From Prado023 sp963777855 (GTDB taxonomy: Bacteria; Actinomycetota; Actinomycetes; S36-B12; CAIYMF01), in contig CAVZRW010000008.1 in NCBI GenBank assembly GCA_963777855.1, positions 372,001-436,000 of the forward strand: a stretch of 64,000 bases of DNA, given 5' to 3'. A model generated the notes under the pieces. The model saw nothing but the letters and a program-made list of their open reading frames with translations, did no database searches and was not told the DNA's origin. Positions 38,011 through 46,300 of this stretch are shown here, piece after piece (position 1 is the first letter of the stretch; the number at the start of each line of letters is the position of its first letter). Made by a program: the position numbers and the translations under genes.

Positions 38011-38381
38011 GCCGCGGATTCTACCGGCCGCGCGGCGGTTCCTCCGAATCGCCGCCAACGGCCAGCTGAGGCTGCGCCGACCGGGCGCCCGAGGCAGCCC
38101 GACCGAGCCCCCGAGGCCGTCGCCCGGGCCATCCGGGACGACCCACCGGGCCACCCGGGGTGCCTCACTCGGGCGCCTGTGGCGCGCCCCGCTGATCCTC
38201 GTGCGAATCCCGCGGCGTGCTCAGGGGGTGAGCGGCATCACATCCGCTTGGTGGCGGAATGACCGATATGCCGGAGTTTCCGGCTCTCCAACCCCGGGAA
38301 TCCTCACTGTGTCGCCGCCTGACACCGACGGGGTCGCCCCCAGCGCCCCGCACGAGCCCGGCGACGAGGAGTGAATCCACC
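38011..38381. other. Non-coding region before the M23 peptidase gene
   Basis: 371 bases. In actinobacteria such exported cell-wall hydrolases are often preceded by a c-di-AMP (ydaO-type) riboswitch, but I could not find its conserved core here. Only short stem-loops are visible (TCCGC/GGCGGA near 38250 and CCGGA/TCCGG near 38270). No promoter stands out. Confidence 0.5.
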
Positions 38382-39140
38382 ATGACAACCCAGACGAAGA
38401 AGCGCACGACCCGCGCTGCTGCCGCCGGCCTCGCCGGTGCGCTCAGCGGCGCCCTGGTCCTGGGCCTGACCGCGATCCCCGCACAGGCCGCCCCGCAGGT
38501 TCCCGGACTGGGCAGCACGGTCACGACGACGCCGATCTCCACCCCGGTGGCGGACCCGTTCGTGCCGATCATCGACATCGACGCCGAGCGCGCCAAGCAG
38601 GCTGAGGCCAAGCGCAAGGCCGAGGAGAAGCGCAAGAAGGCCGAGGCCAAGAAGAAGGCAGAGGCCAAGCGCAAGAAGGCCGAGGCGGATCGCAAGAAGG
38701 CCGAGGCGCAGCGCAAGGCCCAGGCGGCCAAGGCTGCCCGGTCGGCGAGCACCCGCAAGGTCAAGCCCGTCCAGCAGAACTACCGACTGACCGCGCGGTT
38801 CGGCCAGGGCGGTGGCCTCTGGAGCTCCGGGCGCCACACCGGCTTGGACTTCGCCGCTCCCACCGGCACCCCGGTCTACGCGGCCAAGTCCGGCACGGTC
38901 GTCAAGAGCGGCTGGGAGGGCTCGTACGGCCGGCGAATCGAGATCCGTCACAGCGACGGCACGGTGACGACCTACAGCCACCTGTCGAACTCGACCGTGG
39001 GCACCGGGCAGACCGTGGCCGGTGGCCAGCGGATCGGCTCGGTCGGCTCGACCGGCAACTCGACCGGCCCGCACCTGCACTTCGAGGTGAAGACCCCCTC
39101 CGGGTCCTTCATCAACCCCCAGCCCTGGCTGGGCATGTGA
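38382..39140 (+). CDS. Exported M23 peptidase with coiled-coil region
   Basis: 252 residues from ATG 38382 (MTTQTKKRTTRAAAAGLAGA) with a signal peptide ending near QAA. Residues 65-125 are a Lys/Glu/Ala/Arg-rich coiled coil of repeated AEAKRKK units. The peptidase domain holds the LytM zinc site: HTGLDFAAP (first His and Asp) and HLHFE (last two His), with THE conserved GRRIEIRHSDGTVTTYSHLS between. Such proteins cut or remodel peptidoglycan cross-bridges, or activate amidases as EnvC/RipA-like partners through the coiled coil. All zinc ligands are present, so it may be active. Confidence 0.9.
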   Translation: MTTQTKKRTTRAAAAGLAGALSGALVLGLTAIPAQAAPQVPGLGSTVTTTPISTPVADPFVPIIDIDAERAKQAEAKRKAEEKRKKAEAKKKAEAKRKKAEADRKKAEAQRKAQAAKAARSASTRKVKPVQQNYRLTARFGQGGGLWSSGRHTGLDFAAPTGTPVYAAKSGTVVKSGWEGSYGRRIEIRHSDGTVTTYSHLSNSTVGTGQTVAGGQRIGSVGSTGNSTGPHLHFEVKTPSGSFINPQPWLGM

Positions 39141-39297
39141 TCCACGGGCTCGCCGCCCGGCATGACCTGGAACCGAGGGGCGCCACCATCGCGGTGGCGC
39201 CCCTCGGCGCGTGACGGCGGCGGCTGCAGCGGTGGCGTGTGCGCCGGCCCGGCGCGATGATCAGGCCCACATCCCCATCGACCCGGAAGGTCCACAC

Positions 39298-39717
39298 ATG
39301 GCAACCACGCGACGCGCATCCGCAGTCTGGGACGGCTCCCTCATGGAGGGCGCCGGCCAGGTCAGCCTCGACTCGTCGGGGATCGGCTCGTTCCCCGTGT
39401 CGTGGCCGGCGCGCGCGGAGGAGCCCAACGGTGTGACCAGCCCGGAGGAGCTCATCGCCGCCGCCCATGCCACCTGCTTCTCGATGGCGCTCTCGCACGG
39501 CCTGAGCCAGGCCGGGACGCCGCCCACCCAGCTGCGCACCTCCGCCGAGGTCGACTTCCAGGCGGGCACGGGCATCACGGGCATCCGGCTGTTCGTCAGC
39601 GGGGACGTCCCGGGCCTGGATGCGGCGGGCTTCCTCGCGGCCGCCGAGTCGGCCAAGGCCGGCTGCCCGGTCAGCCGGGCGCTGTCGGCCGTGCCGATCA
39701 CGCTGACGGTCGGCTGA
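39298..39717 (+). CDS. OsmC/Ohr family peroxidase-like protein
   Basis: 139 residues from ATG 39298 (MATTRRASAVWDGSLMEGAG). The two family cysteines are present: HATCFSMALSHGL and AGCPVSRALSAV, with TSPEELIAAAHA before the first. OsmC-type enzymes reduce organic hydroperoxides using these cysteines and a dihydrolipoyl-type reductant. The sequence fits the OsmC rather than the Ohr branch. A single gene on the plus strand, 157 bases after the M23 peptidase gene and upstream of the SRP RNA. Confidence 0.9.
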   Translation: MATTRRASAVWDGSLMEGAGQVSLDSSGIGSFPVSWPARAEEPNGVTSPEELIAAAHATCFSMALSHGLSQAGTPPTQLRTSAEVDFQAGTGITGIRLFVSGDVPGLDAAGFLAAAESAKAGCPVSRALSAVPITLTVG

Positions 39718-39794
39718 GCCGGGCCCAGACGCGGGCATGCCCCGCGCGCCCCGACGGCCACCTGGCGGGGCGCCCGTCGAGGCCGTCGCGGTGG

Positions 39795-39824
39795 TTCGAC
39801 CCGCCCGCGGCGGTGGCATAGAAT
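39795..39824 (+). promoter_or_regulatory. Promoter of the SRP RNA gene
   Basis: TTCGAC at 39795-39800, 18-base spacer, TAGAAT at 39819-39824. The RNA would begin about six bases later, in agreement with the base of the SRP hairpin. Confidence 0.7.
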
Positions 39825-39829
39825 CGTGC

Positions 39830-39920
39830 CCGACCCCCCGCGTGGCGTCACCCTGTGAACCTCCCCAGGGCCGGAAGGCAGCAAGGATAAACGGGCTCTG
39901 ACGGGTGCGCGGGGGGTCAC
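39830..39920 (+). ncRNA. ffs: Signal recognition particle RNA (4.5S, small bacterial type)
   Basis: The conserved domain IV apical sequence is intact (GGGCCGGAAGGCAGCAAGG followed by ATAAACGGGC) and the outer helix is closed by ACCCCCCGCG at 39833-39842 and CGCGGGGGGT at 39908-39917. This is the roughly 90-base form found in actinobacteria. It binds Ffh to deliver nascent membrane proteins. Confidence 0.97.
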
Positions 39921-40014
39921 ATCATGCCCGGCGTGCCCTGGGCGGATCGCCCACGGCTCGGTGGATTGCGGTGCCGGTGTGCGATCGCCGGCGCCGTAGG
40001 AGCAGCATGGGACC

Positions 40015-40965
40015 ATGCTGCTGCGCCAGCCCGACCTGCCCGGTGCCCTGCTCGCCCCCGGTGCCCGGATCGCCGTCATCGCCCCGTCCGGCCCGGTGCC
40101 GGCCGGTCGCCTCGACCGGGGCCTGGAGGTCCTCAAGGGGTGGGGGTACGTGCCGGTCGTGGGCCGACACGTGCTGGCCGACTCGGGGCACACCGCGGGG
40201 AGCCCCCGCCAGCGCCTGCAGGACCTGCACTGGGCGATGACCGAGCCGAACTTCGGCGCGATCTGGTTCGCGCGCGGGGGATTCGGGTCGATGCACCTGC
40301 TCGAGGACCTGATCCGGCTCACGCGGGACCCGGCGGCCGTTCCCGGCCGGCTGCTGCTCGGGTTCTCCGATGCCACTGCCTTCCTGGCCGCGCTCTACCG
40401 CGAGCACGCGCTGAGCCCGGACCCGGACCACCCCGCACCCCGGGGGCTGCGGGGCATCCACGCCCCCGTCGTGACCGCCCTGGGCGACATGACCGCGCCG
40501 GCCGTGCTGGAGCGCGTGCGTGCCCTGCTGCAGGACGGCACCGGGTTCCGGGCCGAGGTGGGCCACGTCTCCGGTCCCCGCCTGTCGGTGCGCGGGCCGT
40601 TCGTCGGCGGGAACCTGGCGATGCTCGCCGCGCTGGCCGGTACCCCCCATGCGCTGCGCTCGCACGAGGCGATCATGATCCTCGAGGACGTGGGGGAGCC
40701 GGTCTACCGGCTGGACCGCATGTTGACCCAGCTGCAGCTCAGCGGCGGGCTGATGGGCGTCCAGGCCTTCGCGCTCGGGTCGTTCAGCTCCGAGCCCGGC
40801 CAGCGCGACCAGCATGCCGAGTCGTTCGTCGAGCAGCGCCTCATGGAGTTCGGGGTGCCCGTGGTCGTCGGCGTGCCCGTCGGCCACGACCCGGACAACG
40901 AGCCCTGGGTGTACGGCCAGGTGGGAGAGCTGCTCGTCGACCCGGCGGATCAGACGATGCCGTAG
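40015..40965 (+). CDS. LD-carboxypeptidase (peptidase S66 family)
   Basis: 316 residues from ATG 40015 (MLLRQPDLPGALLAPGARIA). The enzyme removes the terminal D-residue from tetrapeptides during murein recycling, or acts on related substrates such as microcin C7 in the MccF subgroup. The S66 features are present: FARGGFGSMHLLEDL, the nucleophile Ser in LLGFSDATAF, the Glu in MILEDVGEPVYRLDRML and the His in GVPVGHDPDNEP. The C-terminus ends shortly after that His, as usual. Its last 16 bases overlap the convergent upp gene. Confidence 0.88.
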   Translation: MLLRQPDLPGALLAPGARIAVIAPSGPVPAGRLDRGLEVLKGWGYVPVVGRHVLADSGHTAGSPRQRLQDLHWAMTEPNFGAIWFARGGFGSMHLLEDLIRLTRDPAAVPGRLLLGFSDATAFLAALYREHALSPDPDHPAPRGLRGIHAPVVTALGDMTAPAVLERVRALLQDGTGFRAEVGHVSGPRLSVRGPFVGGNLAMLAALAGTPHALRSHEAIMILEDVGEPVYRLDRMLTQLQLSGGLMGVQAFALGSFSSEPGQRDQHAESFVEQRLMEFGVPVVVGVPVGHDPDNEPWVYGQVGELLVDPADQTMP

Positions 40966-41582
40966 AGGCGGTCCCCGGCGTCGCCGAGCCCGGGCACGAT
41001 GTAGCCGTGCTCGTTGAGCCGCTCGTCGATCGCCGCCGTCACCAGCGTTATCGACCGATCGGCCACGGCCGCATCCACCGCGGCGATCCCCTCCGGTGCG
41101 GCCAGCAGGCACACCGCGGTGACGTCGCTCGCCCCGCGGGCCAGGACCAGGTCGATGGCCATGATCAGCGTGCCCCCGGTGGCCAGCATCGGGTCCAGCA
41201 GGAACACCTGGCGGCCGGTCAGGTCGCCGGGCAGCCGGTCGGCGTATGTGGTGGCGGCCAGGGTCTGCTCATCGCGGATCATCCCGAGGAACCCGATCTC
41301 GGCGGTCGGCAGCAGCCGCGTCATCCCCTCCAGCATGCCGAGGCCCGCGCGCAGGATCGGGACCACGACGGGTCGGGGAGCAGCCAGGCGGTGGCCGCTG
41401 GCGGGAGCCACCGGCGTCGTGATCCGGACCTCCTCGGTCCGGATGTCGCGCGTGGCCTCGTAGGCCAGCAGCGTCACGAGCTCGTCGACCAGCCGCCGGA
41501 AGGTGGGGGAGTCGGTGCGCTCGTCGCGCAGGGTGGTCAGCTTGTGGGCGACGAGGGGGTGGTCGGCGAGGATGGTCCGCAT
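40950..41582 (-). CDS. upp: Uracil phosphoribosyltransferase
   Basis: 210 residues from ATG 41582 (MRTILADHPLVAHKLTTLRD). It makes UMP from uracil and PRPP in pyrimidine salvage. Family sequence is clear: VPILRAGLGMLEGM, the PRPP-binding loop FLLDPMLATGGTLIMAIDLV and the C-terminal YIVPGLGDAGDRLYGI. Length matches E. coli Upp. Overlaps LD-carboxypeptidase at its 3' end; an inverted repeat and tadA lie upstream. Confidence 0.97.
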   Translation of the reverse strand: MRTILADHPLVAHKLTTLRDERTDSPTFRRLVDELVTLLAYEATRDIRTEEVRITTPVAPASGHRLAAPRPVVVPILRAGLGMLEGMTRLLPTAEIGFLGMIRDEQTLAATTYADRLPGDLTGRQVFLLDPMLATGGTLIMAIDLVLARGASDVTAVCLLAAPEGIAAVDAAVADRSITLVTAAIDERLNEHGYIVPGLGDAGDRLYGIV

Positions 41583-41697
41583 GCGCCGAAGGCTAGCCGC
41601 CCACCCCGCGCCACCCCGACTCACCGCCCCCCTCCCGCCCGCCCCGCCAGCCCCGCCCCGCCCAGCCCTCGTTCCGCCCCCGGCCCGCCCCAAAGTG

Positions 41698-41765
41698 GGC
41701 CCCGATCGAAGGGACGTGGGGCGGTTGGGCCCCGTTCGCGTGGATTTCGCCTTCGATACGGGGCC
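41698..41765. terminator. Imperfect inverted repeat after tadA
   Basis: GGCCCCG-ATCGAAGG and CCTTCGATACGGGGCC form a 15-base stem with a one-base bulge, and the loop contains a second GGGCCCC. It lies just downstream of the tadA stop on the minus strand, so termination of tadA is the likely role. Confidence 0.4.
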
Positions 41766-41789
41766 GAAATTGGGGGTGGGTGGGCCGGG

Positions 41790-42254
41790 TCAGTCGCGGT
41801 GGGCGTCGAAGAAGGTCCGCAGCGCGGTGCCGCACTCCTCGGCCAGCACCCCGCCCACCACGTCGGGGCGGTGGTTGAGCCGTGGGTCGCGCACCACGTC
41901 CCAGAGCGATCCGACCGCGCCGGCCTTCGGGTCGTAGGCGCCGAACACGATCCGGTCCACGCGGGCCAGCACCGCGGCCCCGGCGCACATGGTGCACGGC
42001 TCGAGGGTGACCACCAGCGTCGCCCCGTCGAGCCGCCAGCCACCGCGCTGGTGAGCGGCTGCGCGCAGGGCCAGCACCTCCGCGTGGGCCGTCGGGTCGG
42101 CATCGGCCTCGCGCCGGTTGTACCCCGCGCCCAGCACGGCGCCGGCGGCATCCACCACGAGCGCCCCGATGGGCACATCCCCGAACGGCAGGGCCAGGGC
42201 TGCCTGCGCCAGGGCCCGGCGCACGAGGGCCTCGTCGTCAGGGGAGTGCTTCAC
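41790..42254 (-). CDS. tadA: tRNA-specific adenosine deaminase TadA
   Basis: 154 residues from GTG 42254 (VKHSPDDEALVRRALAQAAL). It converts A34 to inosine in tRNA-Arg(ACG). The zinc site is complete: HAEVLALRAAA (His ligand and catalytic Glu) and PCTMCAGA (two Cys ligands), after NRREADADPTAHA. Start chosen because the upstream sequence is the GC repeat region rather than protein-like. Confidence 0.92.
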   Translation of the reverse strand: MKHSPDDEALVRRALAQAALALPFGDVPIGALVVDAAGAVLGAGYNRREADADPTAHAEVLALRAAAHQRGGWRLDGATLVVTLEPCTMCAGAAVLARVDRIVFGAYDPKAGAVGSLWDVVRDPRLNHRPDVVGGVLAEECGTALRTFFDAHRD

Positions 42255-42291
42255 GGCGCGCAGTCTCCCATCCCGGGGTCGGTGAGGCCTC

Positions 42292-42385
42292 GCCCCGCCC
42301 GCGCCGTGCCGGCGCACCCGCCCGCGCCGTCGCTGGCGCACCCGCCCGCGCCGTCGCCCACGGCCCCGCGCCCGCGCACGGCCGC
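42292..42385. repeat. Short degenerate tandem repeats upstream of tadA
   Basis: The unit GCGCACCCGCCCGCGCCGTC recurs three times with small changes (about 22-base spacing) between the divergent tadA and tocopherol-cyclase-like genes. Extremely GC-rich and non-coding; no regulator site is recognisable inside it. Confidence 0.7.
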
Positions 42386-42463
42386 GCCCCGGACCGGCCG
42401 CGCCCCGCCCACCTGCGCGGCGTTGCACTTGTGCCCCGGGCTGGTCGCTGGTGGAGTGGGTCC

Positions 42464-43501
42464 ATGCCCAGCCCTCGATCGGTCCTGCACCCCGACGGCT
42501 TCCACGGTGCCGCGGTCCTGCGCCGCCACGGCGCCGGGCGCCCCGCCGCCGGGTCGTACTTCGAGGGCTGGTACGTCAAGCTCGTCGACGCCGAGCGGGC
42601 CACCCGGCTGGCGGTCATCCCCGGGGTGTTCCTCTCCGAGGACGGCTCCCTGGCTGAGGCGTTCGTCCAGGTGCTCGACGGCATCACGGGGCAGACGGCC
42701 TACCACCGGTTCGAGCTCGGCGACTTCGCCGCCGACAACCACCGCTTCGACGTGCGGGTCGGCGCCAACAGGTTCAGCGCCGAGGGCATCGAGGTGGACG
42801 TGCCCGGGCTGCGCGCACGCGTACGGTTCGGCCCCGCGACGGCCTGGCCGGTCACCCCCCGGGCCCCGGGGGCGATGGGCTGGTACGCGTGGGTGCCGAC
42901 CATGGAGTGCTACCACGGCGTGGTCAGCCTCGATCACGCCCTGGGCGGCTGGGTCGACACCGGCTCGGGCCGCGTGGACCTGGCCGGGGGTCGCGGCTAC
43001 CTCGAGAAGGACTGGGGCACGGCCTTCCCGGAGGGCTATGTCTGGATGCAGTCCAACCACTTCGAGACCCCGGGGGTCAGCCTCGTGGCCTCGACCGCGC
43101 TCATCCCGTGGAAGCGCGCGGCGTTCCGCGGCGACCTCGTGGGGCTGCACCTGCCCTCGGGTCCGGCGGCCGGCCTGCACCGGTTCGCCACCTACACCGG
43201 GGCCCGCACCGAGGAGCTGGCCGTCTCCGCCGACACGGTGACCTGGGTGCTGGCCGGGCGCAGCGGGTCGCGGCTGGAACTCGGTGCCGCAGTCGCCGGG
43301 CGCACCTCGGGCCTGCTGCATGCACCGGTGCGCACCGCGATGCACCAGCGCGTGGCCGAGACGCTCGATGGAGAGGTCCGCGCCACACTGCGCGACCCCT
43401 CGGGTCGCACCCTGTTCGAGGGCGTGGGGCAGTGCGCCGGCGTGGAGGTCCACGGGGCGATCGACCGCCTGTTGGCCACCCCCGGGCGGGTTTCGCGCTG
43501 A
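42464..43501 (+). CDS. Tocopherol cyclase-like family protein
   Basis: 345 residues from ATG 42464 (MPSPRSVLHPDGFHGAAVLR). Hallmarks of the tocopherol cyclase family are AGSYFEGWYVKLVDAERA near residue 28 and YLEKDWGTAFPEGYVWMQSN near residue 180, the two strands that line the plant cyclase pocket. Bacterial members do not make tocopherol so far as known; their substrate is unidentified, and a lipid or carotenoid-derived ligand is the usual guess. No signal peptide or membrane segment. Divergent from tadA, followed 185 bases later by the PTS genes. Intact frame. Confidence 0.82.
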   Translation: MPSPRSVLHPDGFHGAAVLRRHGAGRPAAGSYFEGWYVKLVDAERATRLAVIPGVFLSEDGSLAEAFVQVLDGITGQTAYHRFELGDFAADNHRFDVRVGANRFSAEGIEVDVPGLRARVRFGPATAWPVTPRAPGAMGWYAWVPTMECYHGVVSLDHALGGWVDTGSGRVDLAGGRGYLEKDWGTAFPEGYVWMQSNHFETPGVSLVASTALIPWKRAAFRGDLVGLHLPSGPAAGLHRFATYTGARTEELAVSADTVTWVLAGRSGSRLELGAAVAGRTSGLLHAPVRTAMHQRVAETLDGEVRATLRDPSGRTLFEGVGQCAGVEVHGAIDRLLATPGRVSR

Positions 43502-43686
43502 GCCCGGTGCACGTCAGGACATGGCAGGAGCCTTCGGGGCAGACTGACCCTACGCCCGGCGTTCGGCGCGGGGCGGGATCGGAACAGGGCGATGCCCTGC
43601 CGGTGCCGCCCGGCAGGCGAGCGACGGTGGCAACGCGGATGGCCTGGCCATGGCCATCGACGACACCATCGGTTGAGGAGTGAAAC

Positions 43687-44141
43687 GTGGCACTGCAGGT
43701 ACTGTCCCCCATGCCCGGTCGGGTGGCGAACCTCTCCGAGGTTCCCGATCCGATGTTCGCCGAGGCGATGCTGGGCCCCGGCCTGGCCATCGACCCGCCG
43801 CGCAGCCCTGTGACCGCGGTCGCCCCGGTCTCCGGCGTGATCGCCAGCCTCTTCCCCACGCGATGGGCATCGAGGCCGAGGGCGGCTTCTCGATCCTGGT
43901 CCACCTGGGCCTGGAGACCGTGCAGCTCAACGGGGAGGGGTTCACCCTGCTCAAGGCCAAGGGCGACACGGTCACCGCCGGTGAGCCCGTCATCCAGTGG
44001 GACCCCGCGGCCATCGAGGCCGGTGGCCTGCCGGTCATCACGCCCGTCATCGCGATCCAGGCCGAGGCCGGCCAGATCACGCAGCTCGTCCCCGACGGCA
44101 CCGTCGTCGAGGCCGGGACGGCGGTCTTCGAGGTCGCCTGA
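43687..44141 (+). CDS. crr: PTS glucose-type EIIA component (one frameshift)
   Basis: About 151 residues from GTG 43687 (VALQVLSPMPGRVANLSEVP, ribosome site GAGGAG). EIIA takes phosphate from HPr and passes it to a sugar permease domain. The Crr fold shows SPVTAVAPVSGVIASLF and the phosphorylated His in FSILVHLGLETVQLNGEGFT. A single missing C in the C run near 43862 (PHAMGIEAEGG) breaks the frame. It is a free-standing EIIA beside HPr and EI with no permease in the window, so it must serve an EIIBC encoded elsewhere, perhaps also in regulation. Confidence 0.9.
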
Positions 44142-44258
44142 GCACGCCGGTGGGTGCACCGCCCACCAGCAGCGCCCCAGCTGGGGCACCGCACGTGAAC
44201 GGCCCGAAGATCGGGCACAACCCACCAGAAGTCCTGTGAAGTGAGAGGTGTTGGAACC

Positions 44259-44531
44259 GTGGCTGAGATCACCGTGACCCTTCCCCCCGGCGTCGGGCTG
44301 CACGCCCGACCTGCCGCGCTGTTCGTGGGGGCGGCGGCCAAGTCCTCGTGCGACGTGACCATCGGCCGCGTCGGCGAGCCCGGCGTGAACGCGAAGAGCA
44401 TCCTGGGCGTGATGGGCCTGGGCGCGAAGGCGGGCGAGGACATGGTCGTCGTCGCCGAGGGCGACGGCGCCGATGAGCTGCTCGCCGAGCTGAAGGTCAT
44501 CCTCGAGACCCCTGAGGGTGGCCATGCCTGA
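44259..44531 (+). CDS. ptsH: Phosphocarrier protein HPr
   Basis: 90 residues from GTG 44259 (VAEITVTLPPGVGLHARPAA). GLHARPA contains His15, phosphorylated by EI; the regulatory-type Ser lies in NAKSILGVMGLGA. HPr normally relays phosphate from EI to EIIA, all three encoded here together. The start is preceded by GAGAGGTG. The last codons overlap the ptsI start. Confidence 0.97.
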   Translation: MAEITVTLPPGVGLHARPAALFVGAAAKSSCDVTIGRVGEPGVNAKSILGVMGLGAKAGEDMVVVAEGDGADELLAELKVILETPEGGHA

Positions 44532-46212
44532 TCCCACGACCCTGGTGGGGGTCGGGGTCTCCCCCGGCGTCGGCGCCGGGCCCGTGGTGCGCGTGGTGGA
44601 CACCGTGCCCGAGCCCTCGCAGGGCCCAGGGAAGGGAACCCCCGAGGAGGAGTACGCCGCTGCGACGGCGGCCCTCGAGGCGGTTGCCGCCGACCTCGAG
44701 GACCGCGGCCAGCGGGCCGGCGGCGAGGCGCAGCACGTGCTCGAGGCCCAGGCCATGATGGCCCGGGACCCCGACCTCGCGGGTGGGATCAAGCAGCGCA
44801 CGGCCGCGGGGTCGAACGCCGCCCGAGCGGCCTTCGACACCTTCGGCGTGACCCGCGAGACCCTGCTGACCCTCGGCGAGTACTTCGCCGCACGGGTCAC
44901 CGACCTCGACGACATCCGCAACCGGACCGTGGCCCTGCTCCTCGACGTGCCGGCCCCCGGCATCCCCGAGCTCAAGGAGCCCAGCGTCCTCGTGGCGCTG
45001 GACCTGGCCCCGGCCGACACAGCGCTGATCGACAAGTCGATGGTGCTGGCCTTCGCCACCCAGGAGGGTGGGCCGACCTCGCACACCTCGATCCTGGCCC
45101 GCAACCTCGGCATCCCGGCGGTCGTCGGGTGCCCCGGGGTGCGCGAGCTGGCCCCGGGTACCCGGGTGCTCGTCGACGGCTCCAACGGCCGGGTCGTGAT
45201 CGACCCGCCCGACGAGCTCGTCGCCGAGCTGGCCGGGCACGACGAGAAGCGCCGTGCGGCCCTGGCCGCGGTGGGCAACGCCCCGGGTGCGACTGCCGAC
45301 GGCCATGCGGTGCCGCTGCTGGCCAACATCGGCGGACCCGAGGACGTGGCGGCGGCCCTGGCCAACGGGGCTGAGGGCGTGGGGCTGTTCCGCAGCGAGC
45401 TGCTGTTCCTGGACCGCAGCGATGCGCCCAGCGAGGAGGAGCAGTACGGCCTGTACCGGGCCGTGCTCGAGGGGTTCGCCGGCAAGAAGGTCGTCGTGCG
45501 CACCCTGGACGCCGGCGCCGACAAGCCCCTGCCCTTCCTGCCGTTCGGCGAGGAGCCCAACCCGTCGATGGGCGTGCGTGGCCTGCGCATCTGCATGCAG
45601 GCCCCGGAGATCATCAACACGCAGCTGACCGCGCTGGCGCGGGCAGCACAGGGCCTGGACACCGAGTTGTGGGTCATGGCCCCGATGGTCGCCGACGTCT
45701 ATGAGGCCACCTGGTTCAAGGCGGCCTGCGACGAGGCCGGGCTCACCGCCAAGATCGGCACGATGGTCGAGATCCCCGCGGCCGCGCTGCGTGCCCGGCA
45801 CCTCGGGCAGGTTGCGGAGTTCTTCTCGATCGGCTCCAACGACCTGACCCAGTACACCTTCGCCGCCGACCGCCAGATCGGGGCGGTGGCCCGGCTCCAG
45901 GACGCCTGGCAGCCGGCCATCCTCGACCTGGTGGCCGCCACCACCGAGGGTGGGCAGGCCAACGACATCCCCACCGGGGTGTGCGGCGAGGCCGCCTCCG
46001 ACCCGGCGCTGGCCTGTGTGCTCGTGGGCCTGGGGGTCAACACCCTGTCGATGTCCGCCGGTGCCCTGCCGGGCGTGCGGGCGGCGTTGGCGGCACACAC
46101 CCTCGAACAGTGCCGGGCTGCGGCCGTCGCTGCTCGGGACGCGGTGGACGCAGATGCTGCTCGAGCGGCGGCCCGCGCGGCGCTGCCGGCGCTGGAGGGT
46201 CTCGGCCTGTAG
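44524..46212 (+). CDS. ptsI: Phosphoenolpyruvate-protein phosphotransferase (EI)
   Basis: 562 residues from ATG 44524 (MPDPTTLVGVGVSPGVGAGP), overlapping the HPr stop. EI autophosphorylates from PEP at the His in GGPTSHTSILARNLGIPAVV and transfers to HPr. The PEP-binding barrel shows GVGLFRSELLFLDR, GVRGLRICM, GTMVEIPAAAL, FFSIGSNDLTQYTFAADR and the active Cys in PTGVCGEAASDP. Intact and of normal length. A strong hairpin follows the stop. Confidence 0.97.
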   Translation: MPDPTTLVGVGVSPGVGAGPVVRVVDTVPEPSQGPGKGTPEEEYAAATAALEAVAADLEDRGQRAGGEAQHVLEAQAMMARDPDLAGGIKQRTAAGSNAARAAFDTFGVTRETLLTLGEYFAARVTDLDDIRNRTVALLLDVPAPGIPELKEPSVLVALDLAPADTALIDKSMVLAFATQEGGPTSHTSILARNLGIPAVVGCPGVRELAPGTRVLVDGSNGRVVIDPPDELVAELAGHDEKRRAALAAVGNAPGATADGHAVPLLANIGGPEDVAAALANGAEGVGLFRSELLFLDRSDAPSEEEQYGLYRAVLEGFAGKKVVVRTLDAGADKPLPFLPFGEEPNPSMGVRGLRICMQAPEIINTQLTALARAAQGLDTELWVMAPMVADVYEATWFKAACDEAGLTAKIGTMVEIPAAALRARHLGQVAEFFSIGSNDLTQYTFAADRQIGAVARLQDAWQPAILDLVAATTEGGQANDIPTGVCGEAASDPALACVLVGLGVNTLSMSAGALPGVRAALAAHTLEQCRAAAVAARDAVDADAARAAARAALPALEGLGL

Positions 46213-46223
46213 TCGCACCGAGA

Positions 46224-46255
46224 TGGGGGGTGCACCGTCCGACGGTGCACCCCCA
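46224..46255 (+). terminator. Rho-independent-like hairpin after ptsI
   Basis: TGGGGGGTGCACCGT, CCG, ACGGTGCACCCCCA: a near-perfect 14-base stem starting 11 bases past the ptsI stop. It sits between convergent ptsI and purC and may serve both, though there is no T run. Confidence 0.8.
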
Positions 46256-46300
46256 CATCGTGTCGTTCGGTCGGTGGCCGGCCTCGGTCCGGGCGGCCGA

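Noticed and set aside
38011..38381. c-di-AMP (ydaO-type) riboswitch before the M23 peptidase gene
   Set aside because: Expected by analogy with actinobacterial cell-wall hydrolases, but the conserved core sequences are not found. A covariance-model search would settle it.
38565..38750. Tandem repeat element within the M23 gene
   Set aside because: The repetition encodes AEAKRKK coiled-coil units in one intact frame, an ordinary protein feature.
39924..43241. Plus-strand open frame of about 1100 codons
   Set aside because: Arg/Pro/Ala-rich shadow of LD-carboxypeptidase, upp, tadA and the cyclase-like gene; no domain, no ribosome site.
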